The position numbers and the translations under genes are program-made. This document shows, piece after piece, positions 45,576 through 57,240 of a DNA stretch of 64,000 nucleotides. Numbering within the stretch: the stretch's first letter is position 1; each line of letters opens with the position of its first letter. Origin of the DNA: Tachypleus tridentatus (lineage: Eukaryota; Arthropoda; Merostomata; Xiphosura; Limulidae); contig NW_027467782.1 in NCBI RefSeq assembly GCF_004210375.1, forward strand, positions 19,323,276 to 19,387,275, in the 5' to 3' direction. The notes below the pieces were generated by a model. It did no database searches. It had not been told where the DNA came from and saw only the letters and a list, made by a program, of their open reading frames with translations.

Positions 45576-45735
45576 GTCAGTTAACTTATTGGATTCTTCT
45601 TTCCAAGTGTGCTTGATGTTGATAAAGTACAATTTTTCATAATTAAATAATTAAAAAATATTTAATTGTAAAATTTAAATAATAATTTATAATATTATAA
45701 AATTTAATTAATAATTAAAAATATTATATTTTTCA
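45576..45735. other. AT-rich low-complexity DNA before the array
   Basis: From about 45640 only A and T dominate (AATTAAATAATTAAAAAATA and similar). This is part of the same anoctamin intron and marks the left border of the 105-bp array. Confidence 0.7.
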
Positions 45736-48700
45736 ATCTTTTCTGAAACCACTGGTATGGAATACTGCAAGTAAGAATAAAGGGTTTTATCGATGTAACA
45801 TTTTATAAATTTTTCATTTCACCAGATGGGTGATACGAATATCATTTCTGAAACCACTGGTATGGAATACTGCAAGTAAGAATATAGAGTTTCATCGATG
45901 AAACATTTCATAAATTTTTCATTTCACCAGATTGTTGATATGAATATCATTTCTGAAACCACTGGTTTGGAATACTGCAAGTAAGAATATAAAGCTTTAT
46001 CGATGAAACATTCTGAACTTGATCAGATTTCAATATCAGTGACTTTTCTGGTGATATGAATATCATTCCTGAAACCACTGGTATGGAATACTGCAAGTAA
46101 GAATATAGATTTTTATCGATGTAACATTTTATAACTTTTTCATTTCACCAGATGGGTGATATGAATATCATTTCTCAAACCACTGGTATGTAATACTACA
46201 AGTAAGAATATAGAGTTTTATCGATGTAACATTTTATAAATTTTTCATTTCACCAGATGGGTCATAGGAATATCATTTCTGAAACCACTGGTATGGAATA
46301 CTGCAAGTAAGAATATAGTTTTATCGATGAAACATTCTGAACATTACTCTATCAGATTTCAATATCAGTGACTTTTCTGGTGATATTAATATAATTTCTG
46401 AAACCACTGGTATGGAATACTGCAAGTGAAAATATAGAGTTTTATCGATGTAACATATTATAAATTTTCATTTCACCAGTTGGGTGATATGAATACCATT
46501 TTTGAAACCACTGGTTTGGAATACTGCAAGTAAGAATATAAAGTTTTATCGATGAAACATTCTTAATTTTATCAGATTTCAATATCAGTGAGTTTCTGGT
46601 GATATGAATATCACTTCTGAAACCACTGGTATGGAATACTGCAAGTAAGAATATAGAGTTTTATCGATGTAACATTTTATAAATTTTTCATTTCACCAGA
46701 TGGGTGATATGAATATCATTTCTGAAACCACTGGTATGGAATACTACAAGTAAGAATATAGAGTTTTATCGATAAAACATTCTGAACTTTACTCTATCAG
46801 ATTTCAATATCAGTAACTTTTCTGGTGATATGAAAATCATTTCTGAAACTACTGGTATGGAATACTGCAAGTAAGAAGATAGACTTTTATCGATGAAACA
46901 TTTTATAAATTTTTCATTTCACCATATGGGTGATATGAATATCATTTCTAAAACCACTGGTATGGTATACTGCAAGTAAGAATATAGAGTTTTATCGATG
47001 AAATGTTTCATAACTTTTTCATTTCACTGGATGGGTGATATGAATATCATTTCTGAAACCACTGGTATGGAATAGCGCAAGTAAGAATATAGAGTTTTAT
47101 CGACGAAACATTTTAAAAATTTTTCATTTCACCTGCTGGGTGATATGAATATCATTTCTGAAACCACTGGTATGGAAAACTGCAACTAAGAATACAGAGT
47201 TTTATCGATTAAACATTTTATACATTTTTCATGTCACCAGATGGGTGATATGAATGTCATTTCTGAAACCACTGGTATGGAATACTGCAAGTAAGAATAT
47301 AGAGTTTTATCGATGAAACATTTGAGAAATTTTTCATTTCACCAGATGGGTGATACGAATATCATTTCTGAACCCACTGGTATGGAATACTGCAAGTAAG
47401 AATATGGAGTTTTATCGATGAAACATTTTATAAATTTTTCATTTCACCATATGGGTGATATGAATATCATTTCTAAAACCACTGGTATGGTATACTGTAA
47501 GTAAGAATATAGAGTTTTATCGATGAAATGTTTCATAACTTTTCCATTTCACTGGATGTGTGATATGAATATCATTTCTGAAACCACTGGTATGGAATAG
47601 TGCAAGTGAGAATATAGTTTTATCGACGAAACATTTTATAAATTTTTCATTTCACCATATGGGTGATATGAATATCATTTCTAAAACCACTGGTATGGTA
47701 TACTGCAAGTAAGAATATAGAGTTTTATCGATGAAATGTTTCATAACTTTTTCATTTCACTGGATGGGTGATATGAATATCATTTCTGAAACCACTGGCA
47801 TGGAATAGCGCAAGTAAGAATATAGAGTTTTATCGACGAAACATTTTAAAAATTTTTCATTTCACCTGCTGGGTGATATGAATATCATTTCTGAAACCAC
47901 TGGTATGGAAAACTGCAACTAAGAATACAGAGTTTTATCGATGAAACATTTGAGAAATTTTTCATTTCACCAGATGCGTGATACGAATATCATTTCTGAA
48001 ACCACTGGTATGGAATACTGCAAGTAAGAATATGGAATTTTATCGATGAAACATTTTATAAATTTTTCATTTCACCATATGGGTGATATGAATATCATTT
48101 CTAAAACCACTGGTATGGTATACTGCAAGTAAGAATATAGAGTTTTATCGATGAAATGTTTCATAACTTTTTCATTTCACTGGATGTGTGATATGAATAT
48201 CATTTCTGAAACCACTGGTATGGAATACTGCAAGTGAGAATATAGAGTTTTATCGATGAAACATTTGAGAAATTTTTCAATTCACCATATGGGTGATATG
48301 AATATCATTTCTGAAACCTCTGGTATGGTATACTGCAAGTAAGAATATAGAGTTTTATCGATGACACATTTCATAACTTTTTCATTTCACTAGAAGGGTG
48401 ATATGAATATTATTTCTGAAACCACTGGTATGGAATAGTGCAATTAAGAATATAGTTTTATCGACGAAACATTTTATAAATTTTTCATTTCACCAGATGG
48501 GTGATATGAATATCATTTCTGAAACCACTGGTATGGAATACTGCAAGTAAGAATATGGAGTTTTATCGATGTAACATTTTATAAATTTTTCATTTCACTA
48601 GATGGGTGATATGAATATCATTTCGGAAACCACTGGTATGGAATACTGCAAGTAAAAATATAAAGTTTTATCGATTAAACATTCTGAACATTACTCTGTC

Positions 48701-51305
48701 AGATTTCAATATCAGTGACTTTTCTGGTGATATGAATATCATTTCTGAATCCACTGGTATGGAAGACTGCGAGTAAGAATATAGAGTTTTATCGATGAAA
48801 CATTTAAAAAAATTTTCATTTCACCATATGGGTGATATGAATATCATTTCTAAAACCACTGGTATGGTATACTGCAAGTTAGAATATAGAGTTTTATCGA
48901 TGAAATGTTTCATAACTTTTTCATTTCACTGGATGGGTGATATGAATATCATGTCTGAAACCACTGGTATGGAATAGTGCAAGTAAGAATATAGAGTTTT
49001 ATCGACGAAACATTTAAAAAATTTTTCATTTCACCTGCTGGGTGATATGAATATCATTTCTGAAACCACTGGTATGGAAAACTGCAACTAAGAATACAGA
49101 GTTTTATCGATTAAACATTTTATACATTTTTCATGTCACCAGATGGGTGATATGAATGTCATTTCTGAAACTACTGGTATGGAATACTGCAAGTAAGAAT
49201 ATAGAGTTTTATCGATGTAACATTTTATATTATTTTTTCATTTCACCAGATGGGTCATAGGAATATCATTTCTGAAACCACTGGTATGGAATACTGCAAG
49301 TAAGAATATAGTTTTATCGATGAAACATTCTGAACATTACTCTATCAGATTTCAATATCAGTGACTTTTTTGGTTATATTAATATAATTTCTGAAACCAC
49401 TGGTATGGAATACTGCAAGTAAGAATATAGAGTTTTATCGATGTAACATTTTATAAATTTTTCATTTCACCAGATGGGTCATAGAAATATCATTTCTTAA
49501 ACCACTGGTATGGAATACTGCAAGTAAGAATATAGTTTTATCGATGAAACATTCTGAACATTACTCTATCAGATTTCAATATCAGTGACTTTTCTGGTGA
49601 TATTCATATAATTTCTGAAACCACTGGTACGGAATACTGCAAGTAAGAATATAAAGTTTTATCGATGAAACATTTTTAACTTCATCAGATTTCAATATCA
49701 GTGACTTTTCTGGTGATATGAATATCATTTCTGAAACCACTGGTATGGAATACTGCAAGTAAGAATATAGAGTTTTATCGATGTAACATTTTATAAATTT
49801 TTCATTTCACCAGATGGGTGATATGAATATCATTTCTGAAACCACTGGTATGGAATACTGCAAGTGAGAATATAGAGTTTTATCGATGAAACATTTTATA
49901 AATTTTTCAATTCACCATATGGGTGATATGAATATCATTTCTGAAACCTCTGGTATGGTATACTGCAAGTAAGAATATAGAGTTTTATCGATGAAACATT
50001 TCATAACTTTTTCATTTCACTAGATGGGTGATATGAATATTATTTCTGAAACCACTGGTATGGAATAGTGCAAGTAGGAATATAGTTTTATCGACGAAAC
50101 ATTTTATAAATTTTTCATTTCACCAGATGGGTGATATGAATATCATTTCTGAAACCACTGGTATGATATACTGCAAGTAAGAATATAGAGTTTTATCGAT
50201 GAAACATTTCATAACTTTTTCATTTCACTAGATGGGTGATAAGAATATCATTTCTGAAACCACTGGTATGGAATAGTGCAAGTAAGAATATAGAGCTTTA
50301 TCGATAAAACATTCTGAACTTTACTCTATCAGATTTCAATATCAGTAACTTTTCTGGTGATATGAATATCATTTCTGAAACCACTGGTATGGAACACTGC
50401 AAGTGAGAATATAGAGTTTTATCGATTAAACATTTTATAAATGTTTTATTTCACCATATGGGTGATATGAATATCATTTCTGAAACTACTGGTATGGAAT
50501 ACTGCAAGTAAGAATATAGAGTTTTATCGATGTAACATTTGAGAAATTTTTCATTTCACAATATGGGTGATATGAATATCATTTCTAAAACCACTGGTAT
50601 GGTATACTGCAAGTAAGAATATAGAGTTTTATCGATGAAATGTTTCATAACTTTTTCATTTCACTGGATGGGTGATATGAATATCATTTCTGAAACCACT
50701 GGTATGGAATACTGCAAGTAAGAGTATAGAGTTTTATCGATGAAACATTTTATAAATTTTTCATTTCACAATATGGGTGATATGAATATCATTTCTAAAA
50801 CCACTGGTATGGTATACTGCAAGTAAGAATATAGAGTTTTATCGATGAAATGTTTCATAACTTTTTCATTTCACTGGATGGGTGATATGAATATCATTTC
50901 TGAAACCACTGGTATGGAATACTGCAAGTAAGAGTATAGAGTTTTATCGATGAAACATTCTGAACTTTATCAGATTTCAATATCAGTGACTTTTCTGGTG
51001 ATATTAATATAATTTCTGAAACCACTGGTATGGAATACTGCAAGTAAGAATATAGAGTTTTATCGTTGTAACATTTTATAAATTTTTCATTTCACCAGAT
51101 GGGTCATAGGAATATCATTTCTGAAACCACTGGTATGGAATACTGCAAGTAAGAATATAGTTTTATCGATGAAACATTCTGAACATTACTCTATCAGATT
51201 TCAATATCAGTGACTTTTCTGGTGATATTCATATAATTTCTGAAATCACTGGTACGGAATACTGCAAGTAAGAATATAGAGTTTTATCGATGAAACATTT
51301 TATAA
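45736..51305 (+). repeat. 105/116-bp tandem array with mini-exon-like units
   Basis: About 52 head-to-tail units sharing CATTTCTGAAACCACTGGTA then TGGAATACTGCAAGTAAGAA and GTTTTATCGATGAAACATT. A-type units are ~105 bp with TTTTCATTTCACCAGATGGG. B-type units are ~116 bp with ATCAGATTTCAATATCAGTG then ACTTTTCTGG. In an intact A unit, TTTCACCAG is an acceptor, the next 50 nt encode MGDMNIISETTGMEYC, and CAA|GTAAGA is a donor. The first complete one is 45826-45875. Many units carry CACCAT, CACTGG or CACCTG instead of an acceptor, or TAG in place of the Tyr codon. These variants recur in a fixed order, showing higher-order duplication. It lies inside the anoctamin locus, sense strand. Confidence 0.95.
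45826..45875 (+). CDS. candidate cassette mini-exon of the anoctamin gene
   Basis: First complete A-type unit in the array. CATTTCACCAG precedes, GTAAGAAT follows. The reading MGDTNIISETTGMEYC is in frame with the preceding anoctamin exon (phase 0 entry), and exit is phase 2. Since 50 is not a multiple of three, including two such units would break the frame. Whether it is ever spliced in is unknown. It does not match the usual anoctamin sequence after PLH(D/E) that I recall. Confidence 0.25.
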
Positions 51306-51472
51306 ATTCAAATCCCCGTTATAATGTGACGGTCAATCCTACTATTAGTTGGTGAAAGAGTAACCCAAAGGTTGGCAGTAGGTGGTGATGAATAGCTGCC
51401 TTCCCGTTCGTTTTATATTGCTAAATTAAGGACGACTGGTGTAGCCTTACGCGAGATTCAAAAACAAACAAA
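51306..51472 (+). repeat. SINE-A fragment at the array's right border
   Basis: Starts at the B-box remnant (TTCAAATCCCCG), jumps to TTATAATGTGACGGTCAATC, and continues to a TTCAAAAACAAACAAA tail. The head is missing and the array abuts it directly. Confidence 0.88.
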
Positions 51473-52019
51473 TCTATCTCTTAATTTGACGTTAAGATAC
51501 ATTTGCTTCTAGATTTTTAAGTTGTTCATTTCTCAGTTAAACAACCAAAAACTGAAAAGAATAGCATGCAAAACTAACGTATACTTCAATTACAAGATAG
51601 TACATGAATGAAATCCGTCGTTAAATGTAATTTTTGCTACTGTGACACTTCGGTTTTTGAAACGTAGATTTATATTTTTATAAATCTTCAATTTCATAAA
51701 TATCTTGTTACGTATTTCTCTTCGTCTTTGAAGTGTGTTCTTGGATATTAAAGGAGGTCCACAGTGCAGCTTAACAGTATGGGGTTCACTATAATGGGGC
51801 TTTATTTATATACGTATAGGTCTTTGGGCCCTTTTTATTATGGCTGACATTTGAATTTGTGTCATTCGCTTATTCTAGGTCTTTCTGCAAGCCTATACAA
51901 TGCGCATGCACCTTATATACTGTAGAGTATAAATCTAAGCATCACTTGCTGTTAGCGGCAGTTCAGTTTTTTCATGTTAAGGACGGGTGTATACTTTTTA
52001 CAGAGATCCTTTTATTATG
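51473..52019. other. spacer, nothing recognised
   Basis: AT-rich, with a somewhat GC-richer part around 51740-51960. No exon or family signal, and no anoctamin exon found. Confidence 0.4.
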
Positions 52020-53100
52020 CGTGAGAAAAGAATGTGTGATGATACCGAGCCAAAGAAACCTAACTCGCACGAGACAAAGGAATAAATGAATCATCTGTAA
52101 GACTGTTAAATGAAAGAACCAAGAAAAATAGTATTGAATGGCTACCAACTGTTTTGCCTCGAAACCAATCGTAAAGAAAAGGAGCTCTCTAATGGTGAAT
52201 ATGGAACGTCTGCTATCAATATGATTAGAAGATTGCAATCAGACGCGAATTCCTTTAAGTCAAATGGAAATTCAGACGAAAGCTAGGAGCCTTTTAAACG
52301 CCTTCTAAGAGAACGATGGAGAATGGGGAACTAATGAAATATTTTCGGCAAGCCGTGATTGGTTCTTTTGTTTTAAACAAACACTCTGGCTTCCATAATG
52401 TTCGTATTGCAGGCGAAAGTTCAAGTGTAGACAAAGATGCTGCTGAAAAATTTCCTAATGAATTTATAGAAATTATTAAAAAGTTCGGTACAAAGATAAT
52501 CAAATATGAAACGGGTTTATTTTGGGAAAAAGGTGCCTTCTAGAACTTTCCTATCAGAAAATGAAAAAAAAACTCGGCCTCGTTACAAGCGTTAAAAGAT
52601 CGTTTGACACTTGTTAGGCGGAAATGGATCTGGCGATTTTAAATTAAAACCTGTGCTTGTGTATCGTGCAGAAACCCCCCAAACACTTATCAGCTGTGCA
52701 AAAAGGACTCTCCCAGTTATTTGGCGATCAAATAAAAAAAGCATGGGTCACAAAACCTTTGTTTGAAGACTGGTTAAAAAAGTTATTTTTGTCCTGCAGT
52801 TGAACATTACTGCAAAAGAAAATAATTTGGACCTTAAAGCCATCCAACGGGACTTTGTGACTTTAATGAAAATGTAAAAATTCATTTTCTTCCACCCAGT
52901 ACAACATCCCTACTGCAATTAATGAATCACGGTGTCATTGCGACATTTAAAGCTTATTATTTGAAGCGAACTTTTTCTCAAGCAATAAAGGCTATAACTA
53001 CAGAAGCTGCACTGTCTTCGACTAAATTCGGGAAAAATTATATCATCAGAAGTGCTATCGAGAATATCAACGAAACGAGAGTAACATGAGGTCAATATGG
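52020..53100 (+). pseudogene. Tigger-like (pogo) transposase, broken
   Basis: Collinear with Tigger/jerky-type transposases across several frames. NESSVRLLNE (about 52084) is followed by MVNMERLLSI, a stop, then LEDCNQTRIPLSQMEIQTKA (52187-52280). A clean open frame at 52316-52543 reads NVRIAGESSSVDKDAAEKFP ... YETGLFWEKGAF, where the first catalytic Asp expected in 'FN-DETGLFWK' is lost to an internal deletion. Next comes SGDFKLKPVLVYRAETPQTL, then LPVIWRSNKKSMGHKTFV. After further shifts it reads FKAYYLKRTFSQAIKAITTE and ends near 53095. The segment with the second Asp is reduced to fragments. Not functional. Confidence 0.85.
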
Positions 53101-53105
53101 AAGCT

Positions 53106-54680
53106 TTAAAATTTTTCCACTGGCTGGTTAAGGCTGAAAAAATGTATAGAGCAAATACATTGTAGAGAAAAGTTAATTGCGACTTGACAGCAGTAGAATG
53201 AACTTCGGTCTACTAGATTTAATGAATGGGCTGCACAAGGCACATATATGGCAAACTTATTTTCTTCGAAAATCTTTTGCTGCATATCCTTACAACGCCC
53301 AGACATGTTAGCAGCATTGTCATAAGACTGACCCCTATATTTTGTAAAATTAAGTTTGCAAACTTCACGTAAATACTGCAATACCATTTCATCAGTCATA
53401 TGACTTTTTAGTTCCAGAAAGGTTAAAAAGCATTCAATAGGCTGCCCATTTTTTAAGTATCGAGTACAACTCTTAACTGATCTATATGTGATAGATCTGA
53501 CGTCGAGTCAACTGACAAGCTAAAATAACCAAAAGAATTTACTTCATCAACAACAAATGTGTGGACCTTCTGAACCACTGGTTCAATGAATTCTTCACAG
53601 GCCGTTTTGGACAAGTATGAAGGATTTCCTTTTCCAGAATTTCCATATTTATAAATGTGTCCTGCTAAAAATGGATCAAACTGACTTATGAGCTCAAGTA
53701 GCTCTAAACAATTCCCATTCTGCAGTGAACCAAATTTCATCTGTTCAGTGAAAAGCCAGGCTACGTTCAGCTAACGTGCAAATAACAGCTGTTGCATGAT
53801 CCAAGACATGTTCCCAGTAATTGCACTCTTCATTTAATTTGTTTTTCCAACTCTTGTTGCAAGCCTAAACTTTGTCTGTAAGATAAGTATGTTAACATAG
53901 AGTTTCGGTAAGTAGTGCTTCTTTCATGATGATCAATTACAACAGTATTTCACCAGTCACTGAACCCTTCTCTTTCAAAAGAGGAAAATTTAGGGACAAA
54001 GAGTCGATAGTGAATACAATAACCACTCTCTCTTGTATTGTTCACCATTGGCTTTTACTCCAAAGGAAAGTTTTTGCAAACAGTACCTCATTGGTTTGCT
54101 ACTATTGAAAATCCAGCAAGATTTAACAAATGACACATTGTGGTGTTAACAGTCAGTGGGTCCACAAGCAATCCATTAAGCCACATCAGCAGCAAAGAAA
54201 TCGAACCACAACCCTGGATCTTTTGCTTTAGTTTCTTCATCTTTTGTAGACTGAAGCATTTTACCATAGTTCAGCAAATTTCATTTTCAGAAATTATTTC
54301 AACTTCAAACTGTCTTGTAGAGCAACTTGCATCAACCTTAACACTAGAGATATCTGAAGAATTTACAGGCAAAGTGAGATCAGTTGTGAAAGTTGTTCCA
54401 GTTGAGCAAGCCTGTGACACCTCAACGTCACCATGATGTTCTGACCTTCAAGTGGACAAAGTGGTACTTGTAGGTGTGAAGCTTGGTTCAACTTTAATCA
54501 TGTCAGAGTCAGATACAGTACAAGTGACTTCTCATGGCAGAGATGGGTTCTGATTTGGAAGATCTTGTTGTGTAAGTTCAGTGAAAAAAATAGTCTGCTA
54601 TCTAATGCCTTTTGTTGGTTCTTTTTTGCCAGTTTTTTTCTTTTGTGCATCACTTAAATGAACATGTTTCATCTTACAGT
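53106..54680 (-). pseudogene. ZMYM1-like hAT transposase gene, decayed
   Basis: Start at ATG 54670-54672 (MKHVHLSDAQKKKTGKKEPT), 8 bp after a TATTTTTCAG acceptor, so a 5' exon is likely missing. Then a Ser/Thr-rich linker, LNGLLVDPL, NEVLFAKTFLW and REWLLYS-like pieces with frameshifts near 54000-54100. The catalytic half is well preserved: EECNYWEHVLDHATAVICTL, LELLELISQFDPFLAGHIYK, YFSLSVDSTSDLSHIDQLRV (53453-53740), then KLNFTKYRGQSYDNAANMSG and IYVPCAAHSLNLV (53106-53399). 'GQSYDNA' and 'C..HSLNL' are typical of this hAT-derived family. The C-terminal dimerisation domain is absent. Confidence 0.85.
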
Positions 54681-55340
54681 CTGAAAAATACAGAAAACAC
54701 AAAATAATACGGATCATATATAGTTATAATGATAAGAAAAACACTGAAATTTATGGAAAAAAACATTCGTAAGACAGTCAAACATACTAAACTCTAAGTC
54801 AACATTTAGACAAAGACTGTCAGAAAGTTATCCTAGGGTCCAGGTCCATCAGCACATAAACATGAATTCATAAATACTTTCATTGACTTGCTGTATTCTG
54901 ATATGTTGAAAACCATTCATGACTGGCCTCAATCCATTTTAGAAAAATTAATTTTCAGTCATTGTAAAAGTTTCATTAAGGTTGTTGTTATGGTAGCTGA
55001 TTGCAAGAAGCAATGTCAAAGGCTAGAGTACTTTAATCCTAATATCTGAAGAATGAGTTGTAACCTCAACTTTTCTTTTGAGCTCAGATTTGACCTGGGA
55101 CTATTAGATGAGCCAACAAACCATACATCAACAAAATAGGCATATGTCTGAAACTTTACTGACATGCCTGGATGCGAAGGCAAATTCAAAACGACAGCCT
55201 CACACTGGGAATAGTCCACTTCATTATTCCAGGCTACAGTAGCGTTTCCAGTGTACTTACACTAAACTAGTTACAGTATTTAGGCCTAACGTTATTGTCA
55301 TTCAGTTCTTAGATAACATTAACGTTAGGCCTAATGCTAA
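54681..55340. other. spacer upstream of the hAT relic
   Basis: Could contain the missing 5' exon of the hAT-like gene. A minus-strand frame at 55016-55219 reads QCEAVVLNLPSHPGMSVKFQ and looks moderately coding, but no family is recognised. A palindrome-like pair, AGGCCTAACGTTA (55283) and TAACGTTAGGCCTA (55320), lies just before the MITE. Confidence 0.4.
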
Positions 55341-55579
55341 TACAGGGTGGCCCGTAAGTCCCTATCCATCCATATGTTATTATGTTATATTCAATTATGT
55401 ATTATATATTCGTTTCTTTTTTTCAGAGAAATATGGCCGATGTAAGCCCATTTATACTTGAAAATGTCTCCCAGAACATGGCGTCGCATAATATTATGCA
55501 GCGAGAATGAGGGACAGCACACAGATACACTGGATACATAAGATATATGGATGGGTAGAGACTTACGGGCCACCCTGTA
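55341..55579. mobile_element. mariner-type MITE of 239 bp including TA flanks
   Basis: TACAGGGTGGCCCGTAAGTC at the left and its near-exact complement (GACTTACGGGCCACCCTGTA) at the right, including the TA target. The inverted similarity extends inward through CCTATCCATCCATAT. The interior (TTATACTTGAAAATGTCTCC, AACATGGCGTCGCATAATAT) vaguely recalls the C-terminal end of a transposase, as in the MITE at 24596-24835. Confidence 0.88.
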
Positions 55580-57116
55580 CATTGCAACTGAGGCCACTAA
55601 CGTTAAGTCCAGTACTTAGTACTAACCTTGCTCACATGAACTTGTTCAGTTTATGCACTTTTTTCAATCCTAAATTGATTTTCTTGATTTTTCAGTTCTT
55701 TACATTACCTTCGTATGACCACGGTGCCACAGTACTGTACTACTACTAGTAGTATGGTATAAACATTGCAATGTGAACCTTGTTATCGAACATGTCGAAG
55801 TCTTACGTAATTTGACCTAAAAGGTCGAATTATCGCCTTTAGACTGCTCCGATCATTCAATTGTTTTCCCAGCTTTTCAGAAATGTAATACAACACATTG
55901 TGATTTGAATTTATACTCACAAAATAGTTGACTTACACCTGAAAGTTTGTCTTCGTTGTATTTGTGTTTCTGTCTCGGATTGTTCGTTCGTCTCATAAAA
56001 AATATTACCAAAAGGAACCCTTGTACTTATCTCCTAAGTAAATCTCAGCTTCAGATCTGCTTATATTATTACATAATTACAAGGGTATACATACATGCCC
56101 AAATGCTCTTATAGGTTACATGTAATATATGAACGATGGCATTGCTACAGTAGCATTCCTTTCTGAAATTTTTCTTGGTATGATAAATTACAAAACATGT
56201 ACTCACAAACAAAGGTTTTTTAACAGCAAACTATTTGAAGCCAAAAAACTTACGGCTCAGAAAACTTCAGTGAAAAACACACTCATAAAAATATTACAAA
56301 ACACACAAATAAAGCAATACTACGGCAAATAAAACTTAAACAAACAAGACAATAACTCAAATATAAGGCACGAAAACAAAGCCGAAAAAAACATTAAACT
56401 AGCCACGTCTCTGTACACATCTGCTACCATTTCGTTTACTTATATTTATGTGGTATTATTCTCTTTTGTTTCTGTAGATGTTACTGAATAAAGCAGTAAA
56501 AGATAAAACAGATAAAACACTGCCTATAATTTCTTATAAATAGCCACAGCAGAAGAAATGATTGAGAAAAATATTTCATCTGCAAGGTTAGACATCATAA
56601 CATGTGATCATCTTTTACCTGAAGTTTTATCAACATTTTGTACCGCTCTTTACAGTAATCTTTCGCAAATCAATTACTTCTTACTTCAGATACATAGTTT
56701 AGTAGATTCTCGAAACTTTAGTCACTAACCGAGCCAAAGAAAACCTTTTTAACAATGCAGAGTAAAATCAAGCACGGTAGAAAAGAGCAATTACAAAAAA
56801 AATCAACAAAAGTTGAGTGTGGTAGTGAAAGAGGTAAGGGCATTATAACTAAGGGGAAAATCTCTGTGGTTATCCCTTCCATTGCTGCCCTAATCATGTG
56901 CGTATTTTGCGTAATGGTTAATCCAGGGCTGCTTTAGTTGATTGTTAAGCCTTTATAGCATGTGAGTTTACGTATGAATGATGATAATAGTAATCTTTAG
57001 AGGAAGTTAAACTTGCAAGTTTGTTGCGGGGATTCAGTTCATTTTTGCAGAGAATTTTCTTATACTTTGTTTTAAACTTTTGATTTGAAGTTCTTCTGTG
57101 ATATATTTGAATTTTT
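55580..57116. other. intergenic, one small frame worth noting
   Basis: Apart from the frame at 56755-56937 I see no coding or RNA signal. Sequence is AT-rich with A-rich patches around 56210-56400. Confidence 0.4.
56755..56937 (+). CDS. small frame, basic N-terminus plus membrane segment
   Basis: 60 codons from ATG 56755 to a TAG. Residues 1-35 are strongly basic (HGRKEQLQKKSTK). Residues 36-56 are a hydrophobic stretch (ISVVIPSIAALIMCVFCVMV), and the frame ends NPGLL. It is locally less AT-rich than its surroundings. An internal GAGAG|GTAAGG could instead be a donor of a first exon. No family recognised and no promoter evidence, so it may be chance. Confidence 0.2.
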   Translation: MQSKIKHGRKEQLQKKSTKVECGSERGKGIITKGKISVVIPSIAALIMCVFCVMVNPGLL

Positions 57117-57240
57117 GGTCTGGTTGTTGTTTTGTATTAAGGACAAAGCTATACAATGGGCTATCTGTACTCTGCTCATCACGAAACCCAGTTTTTAGCG
57201 TTATAATTCCGCAGACATCCCGTGAGCCACTTGGGGCCTT
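57117..57240 (-). repeat. SINE-B copy (tRNA-like)
   Basis: Minus strand: TTGTATTAAGGACAAAGCTA tail side, CAATGGGCTATCTGTACTCT body, TTAGCGTTATAATTCCGCAG and CCCGTGAGCCACTTGGGGCC head. Confidence 0.85.

Noticed and set aside
48795..48977. 60-codon frame inside the 105-bp array as an independent gene
   Set aside because: It reads through the mini-intron part of two units and exists because one stop is lost by chance.
45736..51305. CRISPR-like array of repeats and spacers
   Set aside because: The whole unit repeats, with no unique spacers, and the setting is a eukaryotic genome.
54140..54436. 98-codon plus-strand frame
   Set aside because: It is the shadow of the Ser/Thr-rich linker of the minus-strand hAT-like gene, which has family support.
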